A stretch of 64,000 nt of DNA from the NCBI RefSeq assembly GCF_918797525.1, contig NZ_OU963893.1, forward strand, positions 2,356,001 to 2,420,000, given 5' to 3'. The notes below the pieces were generated by a model. That model did not search any database, was not told the origin of the DNA, and saw only the letters and a program-made list of their open reading frames with translations. Of this stretch, positions 28,533 to 37,855 are shown piece by piece. Both the position numbers and the translations under genes were made by a program. This stretch comes from an unidentified bacterial endosymbiont. GTDB taxonomy: Bacteria > Pseudomonadota > Gammaproteobacteria > Enterobacterales > Enterobacteriaceae. Each line of letters begins with the position of its first letter. The stretch's first letter is position 1.

Positions 28533-29405
28533 TTACGGTTTTTTCTTACCCGCGCCAAGTTCAGCGCCTGTTAGCGGGTCGGCATTAGGGTCGGACTTGG
28601 TCCGCGCAGCCATTGCCTTAAGTAGCGTGGCTTGCTCTGTCGTCAGGGTTACGCTGGCGCTACCCTCACCACCGTCCACGGCAGGCTGAGGTGATTCCAC
28701 GTATTCAAAATGTTTATCACTGTTCCAGCTACCACGAACGTCTTCGCCTTCAGACATATTGTAGTACTTGTTGGTGTATTCCTCGATGGGCGGCAGTTTA
28801 CCGGGCGGGAAATTATTGCGGATGGACTGCAACGCTTTCTCGAAAGAGAGCTGATGCGCCGCCTCACGGGTCATCAGAAACGCCAGGGTATCTTTCACGC
28901 CCGGGTCGTCGGTCACATTGATGAGCCGTTCATAGATAATTTTGGCTCGGGCTTCGGCCGCGACGTTTGAGCGCAGGTCCGCCGTAGGTTCTCCAATGGT
29001 GTCCACGTAGGCGGCGGTCCAGGGAACGCCGGCAGAGTTGGTCAGCGGCGTTCCGCCACCGTAAAGCAGAGAGGTAATGTGGCTGTCGTTGCCATTTTCA
29101 GTCATGGAACGATAAAGCTCTGCTTCATTTTCGACGCCTTCCGCCAGTTGGCCTTTTGCCCCTTTGTTCAGCATCGCCACGAGGGTACCAATAATTTCCA
29201 GGTGACTTAACTCTTCCGTGGCGATATCCATGAGCATATCTTTACGCCCCGGATCGTCGTCGCTTAACCCTTGTGTAAAATAGCGACAGGCGGCGGCCAG
29301 TTCACCCTGTGGACCGCCAAATTGCTCAAGCAGAAGATTAGCCAGGCCCGGATTCGGTTCAGCAACGCGAACCGTATACTGTAATTGCTTAACGTGTCGG
29401 AACAT
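28533..29405 (-). CDS. katN: Manganese catalase KatN
   Basis: 290 residues from the ATG after GAGGGAG (MFRHVKQLQYTVRVAEPNPG); upstream in-frame sequence belongs to another frame of yciE. Dimanganese catalase signatures: MDIATEELSHLEIIGTLVAM, AAEARAKIIYERLINVTDDP and MTREAAHQLSFEKALQ supply the Glu/His metal ligands of a ferritin-like four-helix bundle. It decomposes hydrogen peroxide in the cytoplasm. It is the fourth gene of yciG-yciF-yciE-katN, with a 16-bp gap to yciE, the same order as the RpoS-dependent Salmonella operon. Confidence 0.93.
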   Translation of the reverse strand: MFRHVKQLQYTVRVAEPNPGLANLLLEQFGGPQGELAAACRYFTQGLSDDDPGRKDMLMDIATEELSHLEIIGTLVAMLNKGAKGQLAEGVENEAELYRSMTENGNDSHITSLLYGGGTPLTNSAGVPWTAAYVDTIGEPTADLRSNVAAEARAKIIYERLINVTDDPGVKDTLAFLMTREAAHQLSFEKALQSIRNNFPPGKLPPIEEYTNKYYNMSEGEDVRGSWNSDKHFEYVESPQPAVDGGEGSASVTLTTEQATLLKAMAARTKSDPNADPLTGAELGAGKKKP

Positions 29406-29421
29406 AGCTTCTCCCTCAGGG

Positions 29422-29928
29422 TTATTTTTTCGCTTCCACGCCATCTGCGTCAGAGCGCAGCAAGAACTGTTCCGTCGTTTGCGGAATATGCTGGAGCAGC
29501 CAGTCGGCCATTTCGCGCTCTTCAGCAAGGATTGTCTCAATGGCGGGCACCGAGGCGGTATCACACGCCTGTCTGGCGGCGGCCAGCAGGGAGGTATAAC
29601 AGGCGATTTCGAACTGTTCGAAGACGTAGCCGCTAATGGAGCCTTTCACGATTTCATCGGAGGGGAACATACCCCCGATAGACTGGCCAAGTGCCGCCAT
29701 CTTGCTCATGGAATCTTTTAAAACCGAACGCGAAATATCGTTACGGTCGAGAATTTCCTCCAGCACTGTAATTTGCCGTTTTGTTTCATGAATATGTTGC
29801 TCAATGCGGGCGCGTACATCAGGATAATTATCAATACGGCTGGCCATCGATTCCAGCATAGATTCCGCCTGCTTTTCCATCGCATGGGCATCGCGTAGCC
29901 AGTCATGGTAATGTTCTACGGGATTCAT
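29422..29928 (-). CDS. yciE: YciE, DUF892 ferritin-like protein
   Basis: 168 residues, the E. coli YciE length. All-helical DUF892 bundle with repeated EHxxE-like acidic/His positions (EKQAESMLESMASRIDNYPD, IEQHIHETKRQI, EREMADWL). The function is unproven; the family is stationary-phase and osmotic-stress induced and may bind metal. It lies 59 bp after yciF and 16 bp before katN. Confidence 0.9.
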   Translation of the reverse strand: MNPVEHYHDWLRDAHAMEKQAESMLESMASRIDNYPDVRARIEQHIHETKRQITVLEEILDRNDISRSVLKDSMSKMAALGQSIGGMFPSDEIVKGSISGYVFEQFEIACYTSLLAAARQACDTASVPAIETILAEEREMADWLLQHIPQTTEQFLLRSDADGVEAKK

Positions 29929-29987
29929 GATTAACTCCTGGTTGATTTGAGTAATTCATTTGCTGAAGATGTTGTCATAAAGGGTGA

Positions 29988-30482
29988 TTATTTATGCGCT
30001 TTGGTATTAATATTTCCAACCGCAAGATCGGTTAATTTAAGGTCGGTCTCTTTTTCCTCTTCCAGCGTTTCGGCAAGAAGTTTTACCGCCTTTTTATATC
30101 CTAATTGTTCGGCCAGGGTTGCGAGGGTACCGTAGCTGGCTATTTCGTAATGCTCCACTTTTTGCGCTGCGGCAATTAAAGCGGCATCACGAATTTCATT
30201 TTTTTCAGTGCTTTCGATCACTTCATTGGCTTCTTCAATTAAACCTTCCATTGCCACGCACTTCATCCGTTTGATTTTAAGGCCCTGTTCTTGTTCGATG
30301 ATCTGATCAATACGTTCGATCTGACCGTGTGTCTCGTCCAGGTGGGCTTTGAACGCGGCGCTAAGCTGTTCGCTGGAGGCTTCGCGTGAGAGTTTACTTA
30401 ATGCGCGGGTCAGCTGCTTTTCTGCGCTGTAGGTATCCGATAACAGGTGGATAAATACATCTTCAAGTGATTTCATATTCAT
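29988..30482 (-). CDS. yciF: YciF, DUF892 ferritin-like protein
   Basis: 164 residues, very close to E. coli YciF (VFIHLLSDTYSAEKQLTRAL; IKRMKCVAMEGLIEEANEVI; KVEHYEIASYGTLATLAEQL). It is a helical ferritin-like di-metal fold, stress induced, with no agreed reaction. It is the second gene of the operon after yciG. Confidence 0.93.
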   Translation of the reverse strand: MNMKSLEDVFIHLLSDTYSAEKQLTRALSKLSREASSEQLSAAFKAHLDETHGQIERIDQIIEQEQGLKIKRMKCVAMEGLIEEANEVIESTEKNEIRDAALIAAAQKVEHYEIASYGTLATLAEQLGYKKAVKLLAETLEEEKETDLKLTDLAVGNINTKAHK

Positions 30483-30561
30483 ATTATGTGCTCCAGAGTA
30501 ATTAAAGAAGGGGACTGCGAGCCATTCGGCCCGCAGTCAACTCGCTGATTATTTGCTTACA

Positions 30562-30747
30562 TCAGGAGTTATCAGATTTACGGCCTCCGCCGTGACTGTT
30601 CTGCCCGCCTTTTTTTCCTGCTTCAGATGCGCGTTGCGGGTCGTTTTTGAAATTACCCCCGCTCTGCTGACCACCTTTACGGCCAGCGTCAGATGCTTTT
30701 TCACGATCTTCAGCGAAATTACCGGAACCACCACGATGCTCTGCCAT
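30562..30747 (-). CDS. yciG: YciG, KGG-repeat stress protein
   Basis: 61 residues, starting MAEHRGGSGNFAEDREKASD as in E. coli. Two KGG motifs (DAGRKGGQ and EAGKKGGQ) define the family. A start four codons upstream is possible, but MAEH matches the known protein and follows GAGG. It is first gene of yciGFE-katN. Family knowledge: small hydrophilic, RpoS-controlled protein affecting motility and stress survival. Confidence 0.92.
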   Translation of the reverse strand: MAEHRGGSGNFAEDREKASDAGRKGGQQSGGNFKNDPQRASEAGKKGGQNSHGGGRKSDNS

Positions 30748-31158
30748 ATTAAACCTCATTGATTGATTATGTCAGTAAGATACAGAATTATTTCCGTATC
30801 AGTCGTCGTTCGATTAATAACTTTAGTCGCTACTAATGATGAGTCAAACGGCGGGCGTGATAGCTTCAGTTCTTCCATATTAATTAACGCTTCGTTTGGC
30901 GTTGATATATTTATCAAGATGAAGCTAACCTCCTGTCTTAGCGCTAATAATTCTCGCAATGTAAATTTAGAAATACATAGATAGAGATTAATCCTAATTT
31001 AGCCTGTGGCCTGCACTGGCATCGGGATCTCTCCGCAGTGGGGTAAAGCGTGTAGGGTTTGAGCACTGGCGTCGTAAGATCACAGAACGTAAATTCTTCC
31101 CGCCGGACGGAGCGTGCTTTTCTACACTCCAGGGAGTATTCACTGGAGGCATGACATC
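30748..31158. other. 411-bp intergenic region between yciG and ydcJ
   Basis: It must contain the divergent promoters of the yciGFE-katN operon and ydcJ. A minus-strand frame from 30959 (TTG) to 30756 would encode 67 residues (ending IILYLTDIINQ), with an AGGAGG placed inside it ahead of another TTG. It has no recognisable relatives and I do not call it a gene. A GGAGG at 31145-31149 is the ydcJ ribosome-binding site. Confidence 0.4.
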
Positions 31159-32502
31159 ATGGCGAACACCATCACGGCTGATGATATTCGGGAACATTTT
31201 TCGCAGGCAATGTCGGCGATGTACCAGCGGGAAGTTCCGCAGTACGGCACATTGCTCGACCTGGTCGCGGACGTAAACCTGGCGGTGCTGGAAAATAACC
31301 CGCTTTTACATGAACAACTGGCGAATGCTGATGAGCTGGCGCGCCTCAACGTTGAGCGTCATGGCGCCATTCGCGTTGGTACCGCGCAAGAGCTTTCTAC
31401 CCTGCGTCGGATGTTTGCCATTATGGGGATGTACCCGGTCAGCTATTACGATCTCTCTCAGGCTGGGGTTCCGGTGCACTCGACGGCGTTTCGCCCGACA
31501 GAGGATGCGGCGCTGTGCCGTAACCCGTTTCGCATTTTTACCTCACTGCTGCGCCTGGAATTGATAGAGAGCATGACGCTGCGTAAGCGTGCGGCGGCTA
31601 TTCTTTCGCAACGCACCATCTTTACCCCGCGCTGTCTGGAGCTTATCAACCTGCATGAGTCGGCAGGCGCTTTCACCGAGGCGCAGGCGCGGGAGTTCGT
31701 CCAGCAAGCGCTCTGCACGTTTTGCTGGCACCAGCAGGCGACGGTCGATCGCGAGACCTATCTGGCGCTGAGTCATGAGCACCGTCTAATTGCGGACGTG
31801 GTCTGTTTTCCCGGTTGCCACATTAACCACCTGACGCCACGCACGCTGGATATCGACCAGGTGCAGGCGCTGATGCCGAAGTACGGCATTGAGCCGAAAA
31901 TACTCATAGAAGGGCCGCCGCGCCGTGACGTGCCGGTGCTTCTGCGCCAGACCAGCTTTAAAGCGCTGGAAGAACCGGTGCTGTTTGCCGGAGAACATAC
32001 AGGAACACACACCGCCCGGTTTGGCGAAATTGAACAACGCGGCATTGCGCTGACGCCAAAGGGCCGGGCGTTGTACGACCGTTTACTCGGCCAGGCCGGG
32101 ACCGGTAAAGATAACCTGATGCACCAGCTTCATTTACAGGAGGTATTTCGCGCCTTTCCCGACAGCGAAATGTTCATGCGTCGCCAGGGGCTGGCCTATT
32201 TTCGCTACCGCCTGACGCCCGCCGGAGAGGCGCACCGTTCTGCTTTTCGGGCCGGAGACGATCCGCAGCCGCTCATCGAGCGCGGCTGGGTGGTTGCTCA
32301 GCCCATCACCTATGAAGACTTTTTACCAGTCAGCGCCGCGGGGATTTTTCAGTCCAATCTCGGGAATCAAACCCAGGCGCGAAGCCACGGAAACGCCAGC
32401 CGCGACGCGTTCGAAGCGGCGCTGGGCTGCCAGGTTTATGATGAGTTCACGCTCTACCAGGAGGCTGAAGCGCGCAGTAAACAGCGTTGCGGTTTGCTTT
32501 AA
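31159..32502 (+). CDS. ydcJ: YdcJ, DUF1338 / 2-oxoadipate dioxygenase-decarboxylase (HglS) family
   Basis: 447 residues, the same length and closely the same sequence as E. coli YdcJ, starting MANTITADDIREHFSQAMSA behind GGAGG. The upstream in-frame ATG at 31114 is rejected. Family knowledge: Fe(II)-dependent VOC-superfamily enzymes related to HglS, which converts 2-oxoadipate to D-2-hydroxyglutarate. Conserved segments visible are VERHGAIRVGT, CFPGCHINHLTPRTLDID and FGEIEQRGIALTPKG, which include His/Glu metal-ligand candidates. The physiological substrate in enterics is not known to me. Confidence 0.9.
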   Translation: MANTITADDIREHFSQAMSAMYQREVPQYGTLLDLVADVNLAVLENNPLLHEQLANADELARLNVERHGAIRVGTAQELSTLRRMFAIMGMYPVSYYDLSQAGVPVHSTAFRPTEDAALCRNPFRIFTSLLRLELIESMTLRKRAAAILSQRTIFTPRCLELINLHESAGAFTEAQAREFVQQALCTFCWHQQATVDRETYLALSHEHRLIADVVCFPGCHINHLTPRTLDIDQVQALMPKYGIEPKILIEGPPRRDVPVLLRQTSFKALEEPVLFAGEHTGTHTARFGEIEQRGIALTPKGRALYDRLLGQAGTGKDNLMHQLHLQEVFRAFPDSEMFMRRQGLAYFRYRLTPAGEAHRSAFRAGDDPQPLIERGWVVAQPITYEDFLPVSAAGIFQSNLGNQTQARSHGNASRDAFEAALGCQVYDEFTLYQEAEARSKQRCGLL

Positions 32503-32544
32503 AATCGTTACTCTTCAGGGGTGTGATGGAAAAAGAAGGTGGTT

Positions 32545-34050
32545 ATGCAAAATCCCTCCGCCCCTGTGGTTGAAACACGCCAGGGCGTTCTGACTGGTTT
32601 TACTGATGAAAATATCCATGTGTGGTGCGGGATCCCTTATGCCGAACCGCCCGTTGGCGACTGGCGCTGGCGCTCTCCACGTCCTGCTAAACCCTGGGAA
32701 GGCGTTCGTCCGGCGACGGCGTTTGCGCCGTCAAGCTGGCAAAGCAGTGAATATTGCCAGGAGCTGGGCGGGGGCGACCCAGGCCAGTTTTCGGAAGATT
32801 GTCTCTATCTTAACGTCTGGTCCCCCGTGGAGCGTTCGGCTCCGCTTCCGGTGATGGTGTGGTTGCACGGTGGTGGTTTCACCCTTGGCGCGGGCGGGCT
32901 GCCGCCGTACAACGGTAAAGCGCTGGCACGGCGAGACGTGGTGGTGGTAAGCGTCAATTATCGCCTCGGGCACCTCGGCTTTTTTGCCCATCCGGCCCTT
33001 GACGGAGAAGAGGAGCAGGTAGTCCATAATTTTGCCCTGCTTGACCAGATTGCCGCCCTGAAATGGGTAGGTGACAATATTGCCGCCTTTGGCGGGGATC
33101 CAAACAACATCACCCTGTTTGGTGAATCGGCAGGCGCACGGAGCGTGCTGTCGCTGCTGGCTTCGCCGCTTGCCGGGGGGATATTCCACAAAGCGATTGT
33201 GCAGAGCGCTTATACCTTGCCGGATACGCCACGAGTAAAAGCCCTGCAAAAAGGAGAGGCGCTGGCCGCCCATTTCGGGCTGGAAAATGCCAGCGCCGCG
33301 CAGCTGCGCGCCATTCCCGCTGACGCGTTCTGGCCGCTGGCAGCGCCGCTGAACGTGGCCCCTGCGCCCATTGCCGGAGATTGCGTTCTGCCCGAGGCCA
33401 TGCTGGATGTCTTCTTTGCCGCTCATCAACACTCTGTCCCGGTTATGGTTGGTTCGAACAGTGATGAAGCCAGCGTGATGGCGGTATTTGGCATTGATCT
33501 GGCCGGTGAAATAGAAAAACTTCGCCGTACGCGCCGCTTTGGCCTGGGGTTAATAAAGCTGCTTTATCCGGGCGTAAAAGGGGATGCGGAGCTGGGCCGA
33601 CAGGTTTGTCGCGATATGGCGTTTACGACGATGGGTTATGTGGTCATGCAGGCGCAGCAACGCGTCGGCGCGTCGTGCTGGCGCTACTGGTTCGACTACG
33701 TGGCCGAAGCGGAGCATGCGACTTATGTCAATGGAGCCTGGCACGGCAATGAAATTCCTTACGTGTTTGACACGCTCGGGCAGATAGCGCCTTCACGGGA
33801 CTACGTAAATGAAAACGACCTCAGATTTGCTGCGCAGGTGGCTGATTACTGGGTGAGCTTCGCGCGTGAAGCAGAGGCGCGCGAGATGTTACCTGGCCCA
33901 ACCCACTGGCCTGCCTGCCGCAAAGGACGGGATGTGCTGCTACGCATTGGCGTGAATAAACATGCAGGTTTCAGGCTCGAAAACCGCTTTATGCGTGCAC
34001 GCATGAGTCTGTTCAGGCGGGTGATGAAACACCATGTCAGCCTCGATTAA
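32545..34050 (+). CDS. Type-B carboxylesterase/lipase (PnbA-like)
   Basis: 501 residues from the ATG at 32545, preceded by AGAAGG (an in-frame GTG lies 6 bases earlier). Alpha/beta-hydrolase of the cholinesterase-like family: oxyanion hole VWLHGGGF, nucleophile elbow GESAGA, acidic residue in GSNSDEAS and His in GAWHGNEIPYVFD complete a Ser-Glu-His triad. There is no signal peptide, so it is probably cytoplasmic. The ester substrate is unknown. It is inserted between ydcJ and opgD relative to E. coli, 42 bp after ydcJ, and may be co-transcribed with ydcJ. Confidence 0.87.
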   Translation: MQNPSAPVVETRQGVLTGFTDENIHVWCGIPYAEPPVGDWRWRSPRPAKPWEGVRPATAFAPSSWQSSEYCQELGGGDPGQFSEDCLYLNVWSPVERSAPLPVMVWLHGGGFTLGAGGLPPYNGKALARRDVVVVSVNYRLGHLGFFAHPALDGEEEQVVHNFALLDQIAALKWVGDNIAAFGGDPNNITLFGESAGARSVLSLLASPLAGGIFHKAIVQSAYTLPDTPRVKALQKGEALAAHFGLENASAAQLRAIPADAFWPLAAPLNVAPAPIAGDCVLPEAMLDVFFAAHQHSVPVMVGSNSDEASVMAVFGIDLAGEIEKLRRTRRFGLGLIKLLYPGVKGDAELGRQVCRDMAFTTMGYVVMQAQQRVGASCWRYWFDYVAEAEHATYVNGAWHGNEIPYVFDTLGQIAPSRDYVNENDLRFAAQVADYWVSFAREAEAREMLPGPTHWPACRKGRDVLLRIGVNKHAGFRLENRFMRARMSLFRRVMKHHVSLD

Positions 34051-34085
34051 GCAAACAACTGCGAAATGCCGACAGGCCATTTTCT

Positions 34086-34268
34086 GTGCCACGTCACCTG
34101 CTGGCGGACGACACCCTCCTCGGCAGTGGTATTGGCTTTGGCTTGCGTAAAGGGGATAAGGCCACCGAAACGCAGCTTAATGACGCGATAGATAAAGTCC
34201 GTGCTGACGGCACGATCGCTACACTCGCTGATAAGTACTTCCCGGGTATCGATGTCAGCGTAAAAATA
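34086..34268 (+). pseudogene. C-terminal remnant of an amino-acid ABC transporter substrate-binding protein
   Basis: About 60 residues read like the end of a HisJ/ArtJ-type binding protein: LGSGIGFGLRKGDKATETQL, then NDAIDKVRADGTIATLADKYF and PGIDVSVK. No upstream part exists; the esterase gene ends 35 bp before. The frame runs past the usual family end to 34382 because the natural stop has been lost. It is a deletion remnant, and the terminator at 34281 may be its original one. Confidence 0.72.
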
Positions 34269-34280
34269 ACCACCTCGTTA

Positions 34281-34315
34281 GCCCCGGCGGTGATTGCCTG
34301 CCGGGGCATTTTTAT
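34281..34315 (+). terminator. Intrinsic terminator upstream of opgD
   Basis: GCCCCGGC and GCCGGGGC form an 8-bp stem around an 11-base loop, followed by ATTTTTAT. It would end transcription coming from ydcJ, the esterase and the binding-protein remnant. The rest of 34316-34498 shows no gene; it should contain the opgD promoter. Confidence 0.82.
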
Positions 34316-34498
34316 ACATAACTTTACCCCTTTTTCAGCCCGTTCTGGTCGACAGAAAATATTTCTCGCTTTGTTCAAATAATCACCAGCCAACAATTGG
34401 ATTCTTAACCTTTTTTGTTTAGGCTGTGCGTTCTTTCTTGCCGTCGTTTCGCCACGGGCGAAATACATTCACACGACCATAAGGACGTTTTCACGGGC

Positions 34499-36154
34499 AT
34501 GAATCGCAGACGTTTTTTAAAAGGCTCGCTGGCAATGGCCGCCCTGAGCGGTACTTCTGGCCTTGCCTCACTGTTTTCTAAAGCGGCATACGCTGCAGAC
34601 TCTGACATTGCCGATGGTCAGAGCCGTCGTTTTGACTTCTCCGTACTGCAATCCATGGCGCATGGTCTGGCAAAATCCCCGTGGGGAGGTGCGCCGCGTC
34701 CGCTACCGGAAACGCTGGCGACTATGACGCCGCAGGCTTACAACGCCATTCGCTACGATGAAAATCAGTCCCTGTGGAATAACATTGAAGGCCGTCAGCT
34801 TGACATCCAGTTCTTCCACATGGGGATGGGGTTCCGTCGTCGCGTGCGGATGTTCTCGCTGGATCACGCTACCTCTCAGGCACGCGAAATTCACTTTCGT
34901 CCGGAACTGTTCAGCTACGGCGATACCGGGGTCGATATAAAACAGCTTGACGGGCAGAGCGATCTCGGTTTTGCGGGCTTCCGCGCCTTTAAAGCGCCGG
35001 AACTGGCGCGTCGCGATATCGTCTCCTTCCTCGGCGCAAGCTATTTCCGTGCGGTTGATGACACCTGGCAGTATGGCCTTTCCGCGCGAGGACTGGCGAT
35101 TGATACCTTCACCGATACGCCGGAAGAGTTCCCTGATTTCACGGCGTTCTGGTTCGAAACCGTCAAACCGGGCGATACCACTTTTACCGTTTATACGCTG
35201 CTGGACAGCCCAAGCATCACCGGTGCCTATAAGTTCGTTATCCACTGCGAGAAGAGTCAGGTGATCATGGAGGTGGAAAACCACCTCTATGCCCGTAAGG
35301 ACATTAAACAGCTCGGTATTGCGCCGATGACCAGCATGTTCAGCTGTGGCAATAACGAACGCCGCATGTGTGACACCATTCATCCCCAAATCCATGACTC
35401 CGACCGCCTGTCAATGTGGCGCGGCAACGGCGAGTGGATCTGCCGTCCGCTGAATAACCCGCAAAAACTGCAGTTCAACGCCTTTATGGACAAAAACCCA
35501 AAAGGGTTTGGTTTGCTGCAGCTCGACCGTGATTTCTCGCATTATCAGGACGTTATGGGCTGGTATAACAAACGCCCAAGCCTGTGGGTTGAACCGCGCA
35601 ACAACTGGGGGAAAGGCTCGGTAGGCCTGATGGAAATCCCTACTACCGGTGAAACTCTGGATAACATAGTGTGCTTCTGGCAACCTGAAAAACCGGTGAA
35701 CGCGGGCGATGAACTGGGCTTCAAATACCGCCTTTACTGGAGCGCGCAGCCGCCTGTACGTTCTCCGCTGGCAAATGTGCTGGCCACCCGTACCGGTATG
35801 GGTGGGTTCCCGGAAGGCTGGGCACCGGGAGAAAATTATCCAAAAGTGTGGGCCCGTCGTTTTGCCATTGATTTTGTCGGTGGCGATCTGAAAGCCGCAG
35901 CGCCGAAAGGGATAGAACCGGTGATTACCCTCTCAAGCGGAGAGGCGAGGCAGGTTGAGATCCTCTACGTTGAGCCGTTTGACGGCTACCGGATTTTGTT
36001 CGACTGGTACCCCACAACCGACTCTACGGATCCGGTGGAGATGCGCCTGTTCCTGCGCTCCCAGGGCGAGGCGATAGGTGAAACCTGGCTGTATCAGTAT
36101 TTCCCGCCTGCGCCGGATAAACGGCACTACGTTGATGATCGCATTATGCGTTAA
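34499..36154 (+). CDS. opgD: Osmoregulated periplasmic glucan biosynthesis protein OpgD (MdoD)
   Basis: 551 residues, identical in length to E. coli OpgD. The start giving [20 protein letters not shown] exposes a twin-arginine signal (RRRFLKG) with an Ala-rich cleavage region (KAAYAAD), so export is by Tat to the periplasm. The rest is near-identical to OpgD in many stretches ([40 protein letters not shown]). OpgD trims or controls the backbone length and branching of osmoregulated glucans. The in-frame ATG 84 bases upstream would bury the Tat motif and is rejected. Confidence 0.96.
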   Translation: MNRRRFLKGSLAMAALSGTSGLASLFSKAAYAADSDIADGQSRRFDFSVLQSMAHGLAKSPWGGAPRPLPETLATMTPQAYNAIRYDENQSLWNNIEGRQLDIQFFHMGMGFRRRVRMFSLDHATSQAREIHFRPELFSYGDTGVDIKQLDGQSDLGFAGFRAFKAPELARRDIVSFLGASYFRAVDDTWQYGLSARGLAIDTFTDTPEEFPDFTAFWFETVKPGDTTFTVYTLLDSPSITGAYKFVIHCEKSQVIMEVENHLYARKDIKQLGIAPMTSMFSCGNNERRMCDTIHPQIHDSDRLSMWRGNGEWICRPLNNPQKLQFNAFMDKNPKGFGLLQLDRDFSHYQDVMGWYNKRPSLWVEPRNNWGKGSVGLMEIPTTGETLDNIVCFWQPEKPVNAGDELGFKYRLYWSAQPPVRSPLANVLATRTGMGGFPEGWAPGENYPKVWARRFAIDFVGGDLKAAAPKGIEPVITLSSGEARQVEILYVEPFDGYRILFDWYPTTDSTDPVEMRLFLRSQGEAIGETWLYQYFPPAPDKRHYVDDRIMR

Positions 36155-36161
36155 CCCTTCT

Positions 36162-36186
36162 GCCCGGTGGCGCTACGCCACCGGGC
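36162..36186. repeat. REP-like palindrome between opgD and rimL
   Basis: GCCCGGTGGCG-CTA-CGCCACCGGGC is a perfect 11-bp stem with a 3-base loop, in the style of enterobacterial REP elements. It lies 7 bases after opgD and 14 bases before rimL. It may protect or end the opgD mRNA. In E. coli the small gene ydcH occupies this gap; here only 46 bp separate the genes. Confidence 0.72.
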
Positions 36187-36200
36187 ATTGAGGAGGTACT

Positions 36201-36740
36201 ATGTCTTCAGAAATCATCCCCGTTTCACGGGATATCGAACTGCGCGCCGTCGACGAGGGCTATACCGCAGAACTCCACTCTCTGGTTATCAAAAACAAAG
36301 CCTGGCTGCAAACCGCCTTTGACTGGGCGCAGCACGTCGGCAGCGAGGAGGACACCCGTCGTAACGTGCAAAGCAATCAGATGCTGCACCAGCGCGGTTA
36401 CGCCAAAATGTACCTGATTTTTCAGGCGGAGGAGCTGGTGGGCGTGCTGTCTTTCAATGCGATTGAACCCGCCAATAAAGCCGGTTACATCGGCTACTGG
36501 CTGGACGAAGGGCATCAGGGACAAGGCATTCTCTCTCAGGCATTGCAGGCTTTTATGCGCTATTACGCCGGGCGCGGCGAGATTCGCCGTTTCGTGATCA
36601 AATGCCGGGTGGATAACCGTAACAGTAACAGCGTTGCCGTACGCAACGGCTTTACGCTGGAAGGGTGCCTGCGTGAAGCCGAATACCTCAACGGCCGTTT
36701 TGATGATGTGAATACCTACGCGAAAATTATTCCGCTATAA
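36201..36740 (+). CDS. rimL: Ribosomal protein bL12 serine N-acetyltransferase RimL
   Basis: 179 residues, as in E. coli RimL. GNAT fold with IGYWLDEGHQGQGILSQALQ (acetyl-CoA pyrophosphate loop) and RRFVIKCRVDNRNSNSVAVR, NGFTLEG. It converts L12 to L7 by acetylating its N-terminal Ser. The ATG follows GAGGAGG. Its end overlaps the end of convergent ydcK by 6 bp. Confidence 0.93.
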   Translation: MSSEIIPVSRDIELRAVDEGYTAELHSLVIKNKAWLQTAFDWAQHVGSEEDTRRNVQSNQMLHQRGYAKMYLIFQAEELVGVLSFNAIEPANKAGYIGYWLDEGHQGQGILSQALQAFMRYYAGRGEIRRFVIKCRVDNRNSNSVAVRNGFTLEGCLREAEYLNGRFDDVNTYAKIIPL

Positions 36741-37715
36741 CGCGCCCAGCAGAGGCGTGCGGGTAATGTGCTGATTACCGTTAATCACCTTTACCCCGCG
36801 AAGATGAATGTTGTCGCCGTTAAGCCCCTCGATAACGGCGTCGTCGGTGATCGCTATCTGATGCTCGATAAGGACATCGCCGCTTATCCGCGCGCGTCCC
36901 TGAATGACCACTTTATCATCAATTAAAATCGGCCCACCGCGCAGCCAGGCCTGCCCGCCGATCAGCACATGATGTTTTATGACGCAGTTACCTTCAACCA
37001 CCGCATTCTCTGCGACCTGAGAATTGTAGCGCAGGGTAGGGATGGCATCGTCGTCATAGCCGGCAATCATACACGCGTTGCCATACACTTTTGCGCAGTC
37101 GCATACCCAAACGTTGTTAAGTGCATTGCCTTTGAGGATCGCCTTGTCGAAGACTTCAGCACGATGTTCAACGAAGGCGTAACTGACCATCGCGTCGCCG
37201 TAAATTTGCGCCTGGTGGATAATACGCGACTCGCTCACCGTGGCCCTGTCATAGATTTTAAGCATTTGCGTTGGATCAGGCGTGAGTCCTTTGGCGGCGA
37301 TAACGATGCTGTTGTGAAGTATGCGAGCATCGCCATAGATATGGCACTCGCCCCGCACGGAGGAGCGCTGTATCGTGACGTTGTCACTTATTTTTGCCCC
37401 GTGACTGACCTGCGCGCCATCCAGCCAGCAGTTGCCTGAAACACAGGCGCCATGGCTAATGACGCACGGCTGGGTAAGGCGCGCGTTGCCCGAGACGCGA
37501 GCACCGGCAAAAACAACGCTGTTTTCATCGTAAATCCAGCAATGACCGCTCTGTGCGAGGGCATTCTCATCTTCAACCCAGCCACCCCTGGTTCCACTCA
37601 CCACGTCGTTAAAATCTACAGTAGCGATAATTTGCCGCAGCCTTGTGGCGTTTTTACGCTCACCTACGTGCCATTGCCAGAGACGAGTATCATCGCTAAG
37701 CCGGTATTTCTTCAT
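36735..37715 (-). CDS. ydcK: YdcK, left-handed beta-helix hexapeptide-repeat protein
   Basis: 326 residues from MKKYRLSDDTRLWQWH, the length of E. coli YdcK, with AGGGA upstream; the frame extends 50 codons further but without protein-like sequence. From about residue 65 to 310 it is a run of imperfect hexapeptide repeats (GARVSGNARLTQPCVISHGA; GECHIYGDARI; GNALNNVWVCDCAKVYGNAC), as in trimeric acyltransferase-like proteins. No activity is known to me. It converges on rimL and diverges from tehB. Confidence 0.92.
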   Translation of the reverse strand: MKKYRLSDDTRLWQWHVGERKNATRLRQIIATVDFNDVVSGTRGGWVEDENALAQSGHCWIYDENSVVFAGARVSGNARLTQPCVISHGACVSGNCWLDGAQVSHGAKISDNVTIQRSSVRGECHIYGDARILHNSIVIAAKGLTPDPTQMLKIYDRATVSESRIIHQAQIYGDAMVSYAFVEHRAEVFDKAILKGNALNNVWVCDCAKVYGNACMIAGYDDDAIPTLRYNSQVAENAVVEGNCVIKHHVLIGGQAWLRGGPILIDDKVVIQGRARISGDVLIEHQIAITDDAVIEGLNGDNIHLRGVKVINGNQHITRTPLLGAL

Positions 37716-37855
37716 ACAGTTTTCCCTGAAAAAGTTCATAACTAAACGTAGCAAACTTTCGCCTTTTCGAATCGCTGGCGTCTGTCGGGGAAATACCCTA
37801 AAATGGTATTTAAAATACATTTTAAGATTTAAAATTATTACACATAAATAACAAA

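Noticed and set aside
30756..30959. 67-residue minus-strand ORF upstream of yciG
   Set aside because: TTG start, no homology recognised, and it occupies the expected promoter region of yciG; kept only as a note.
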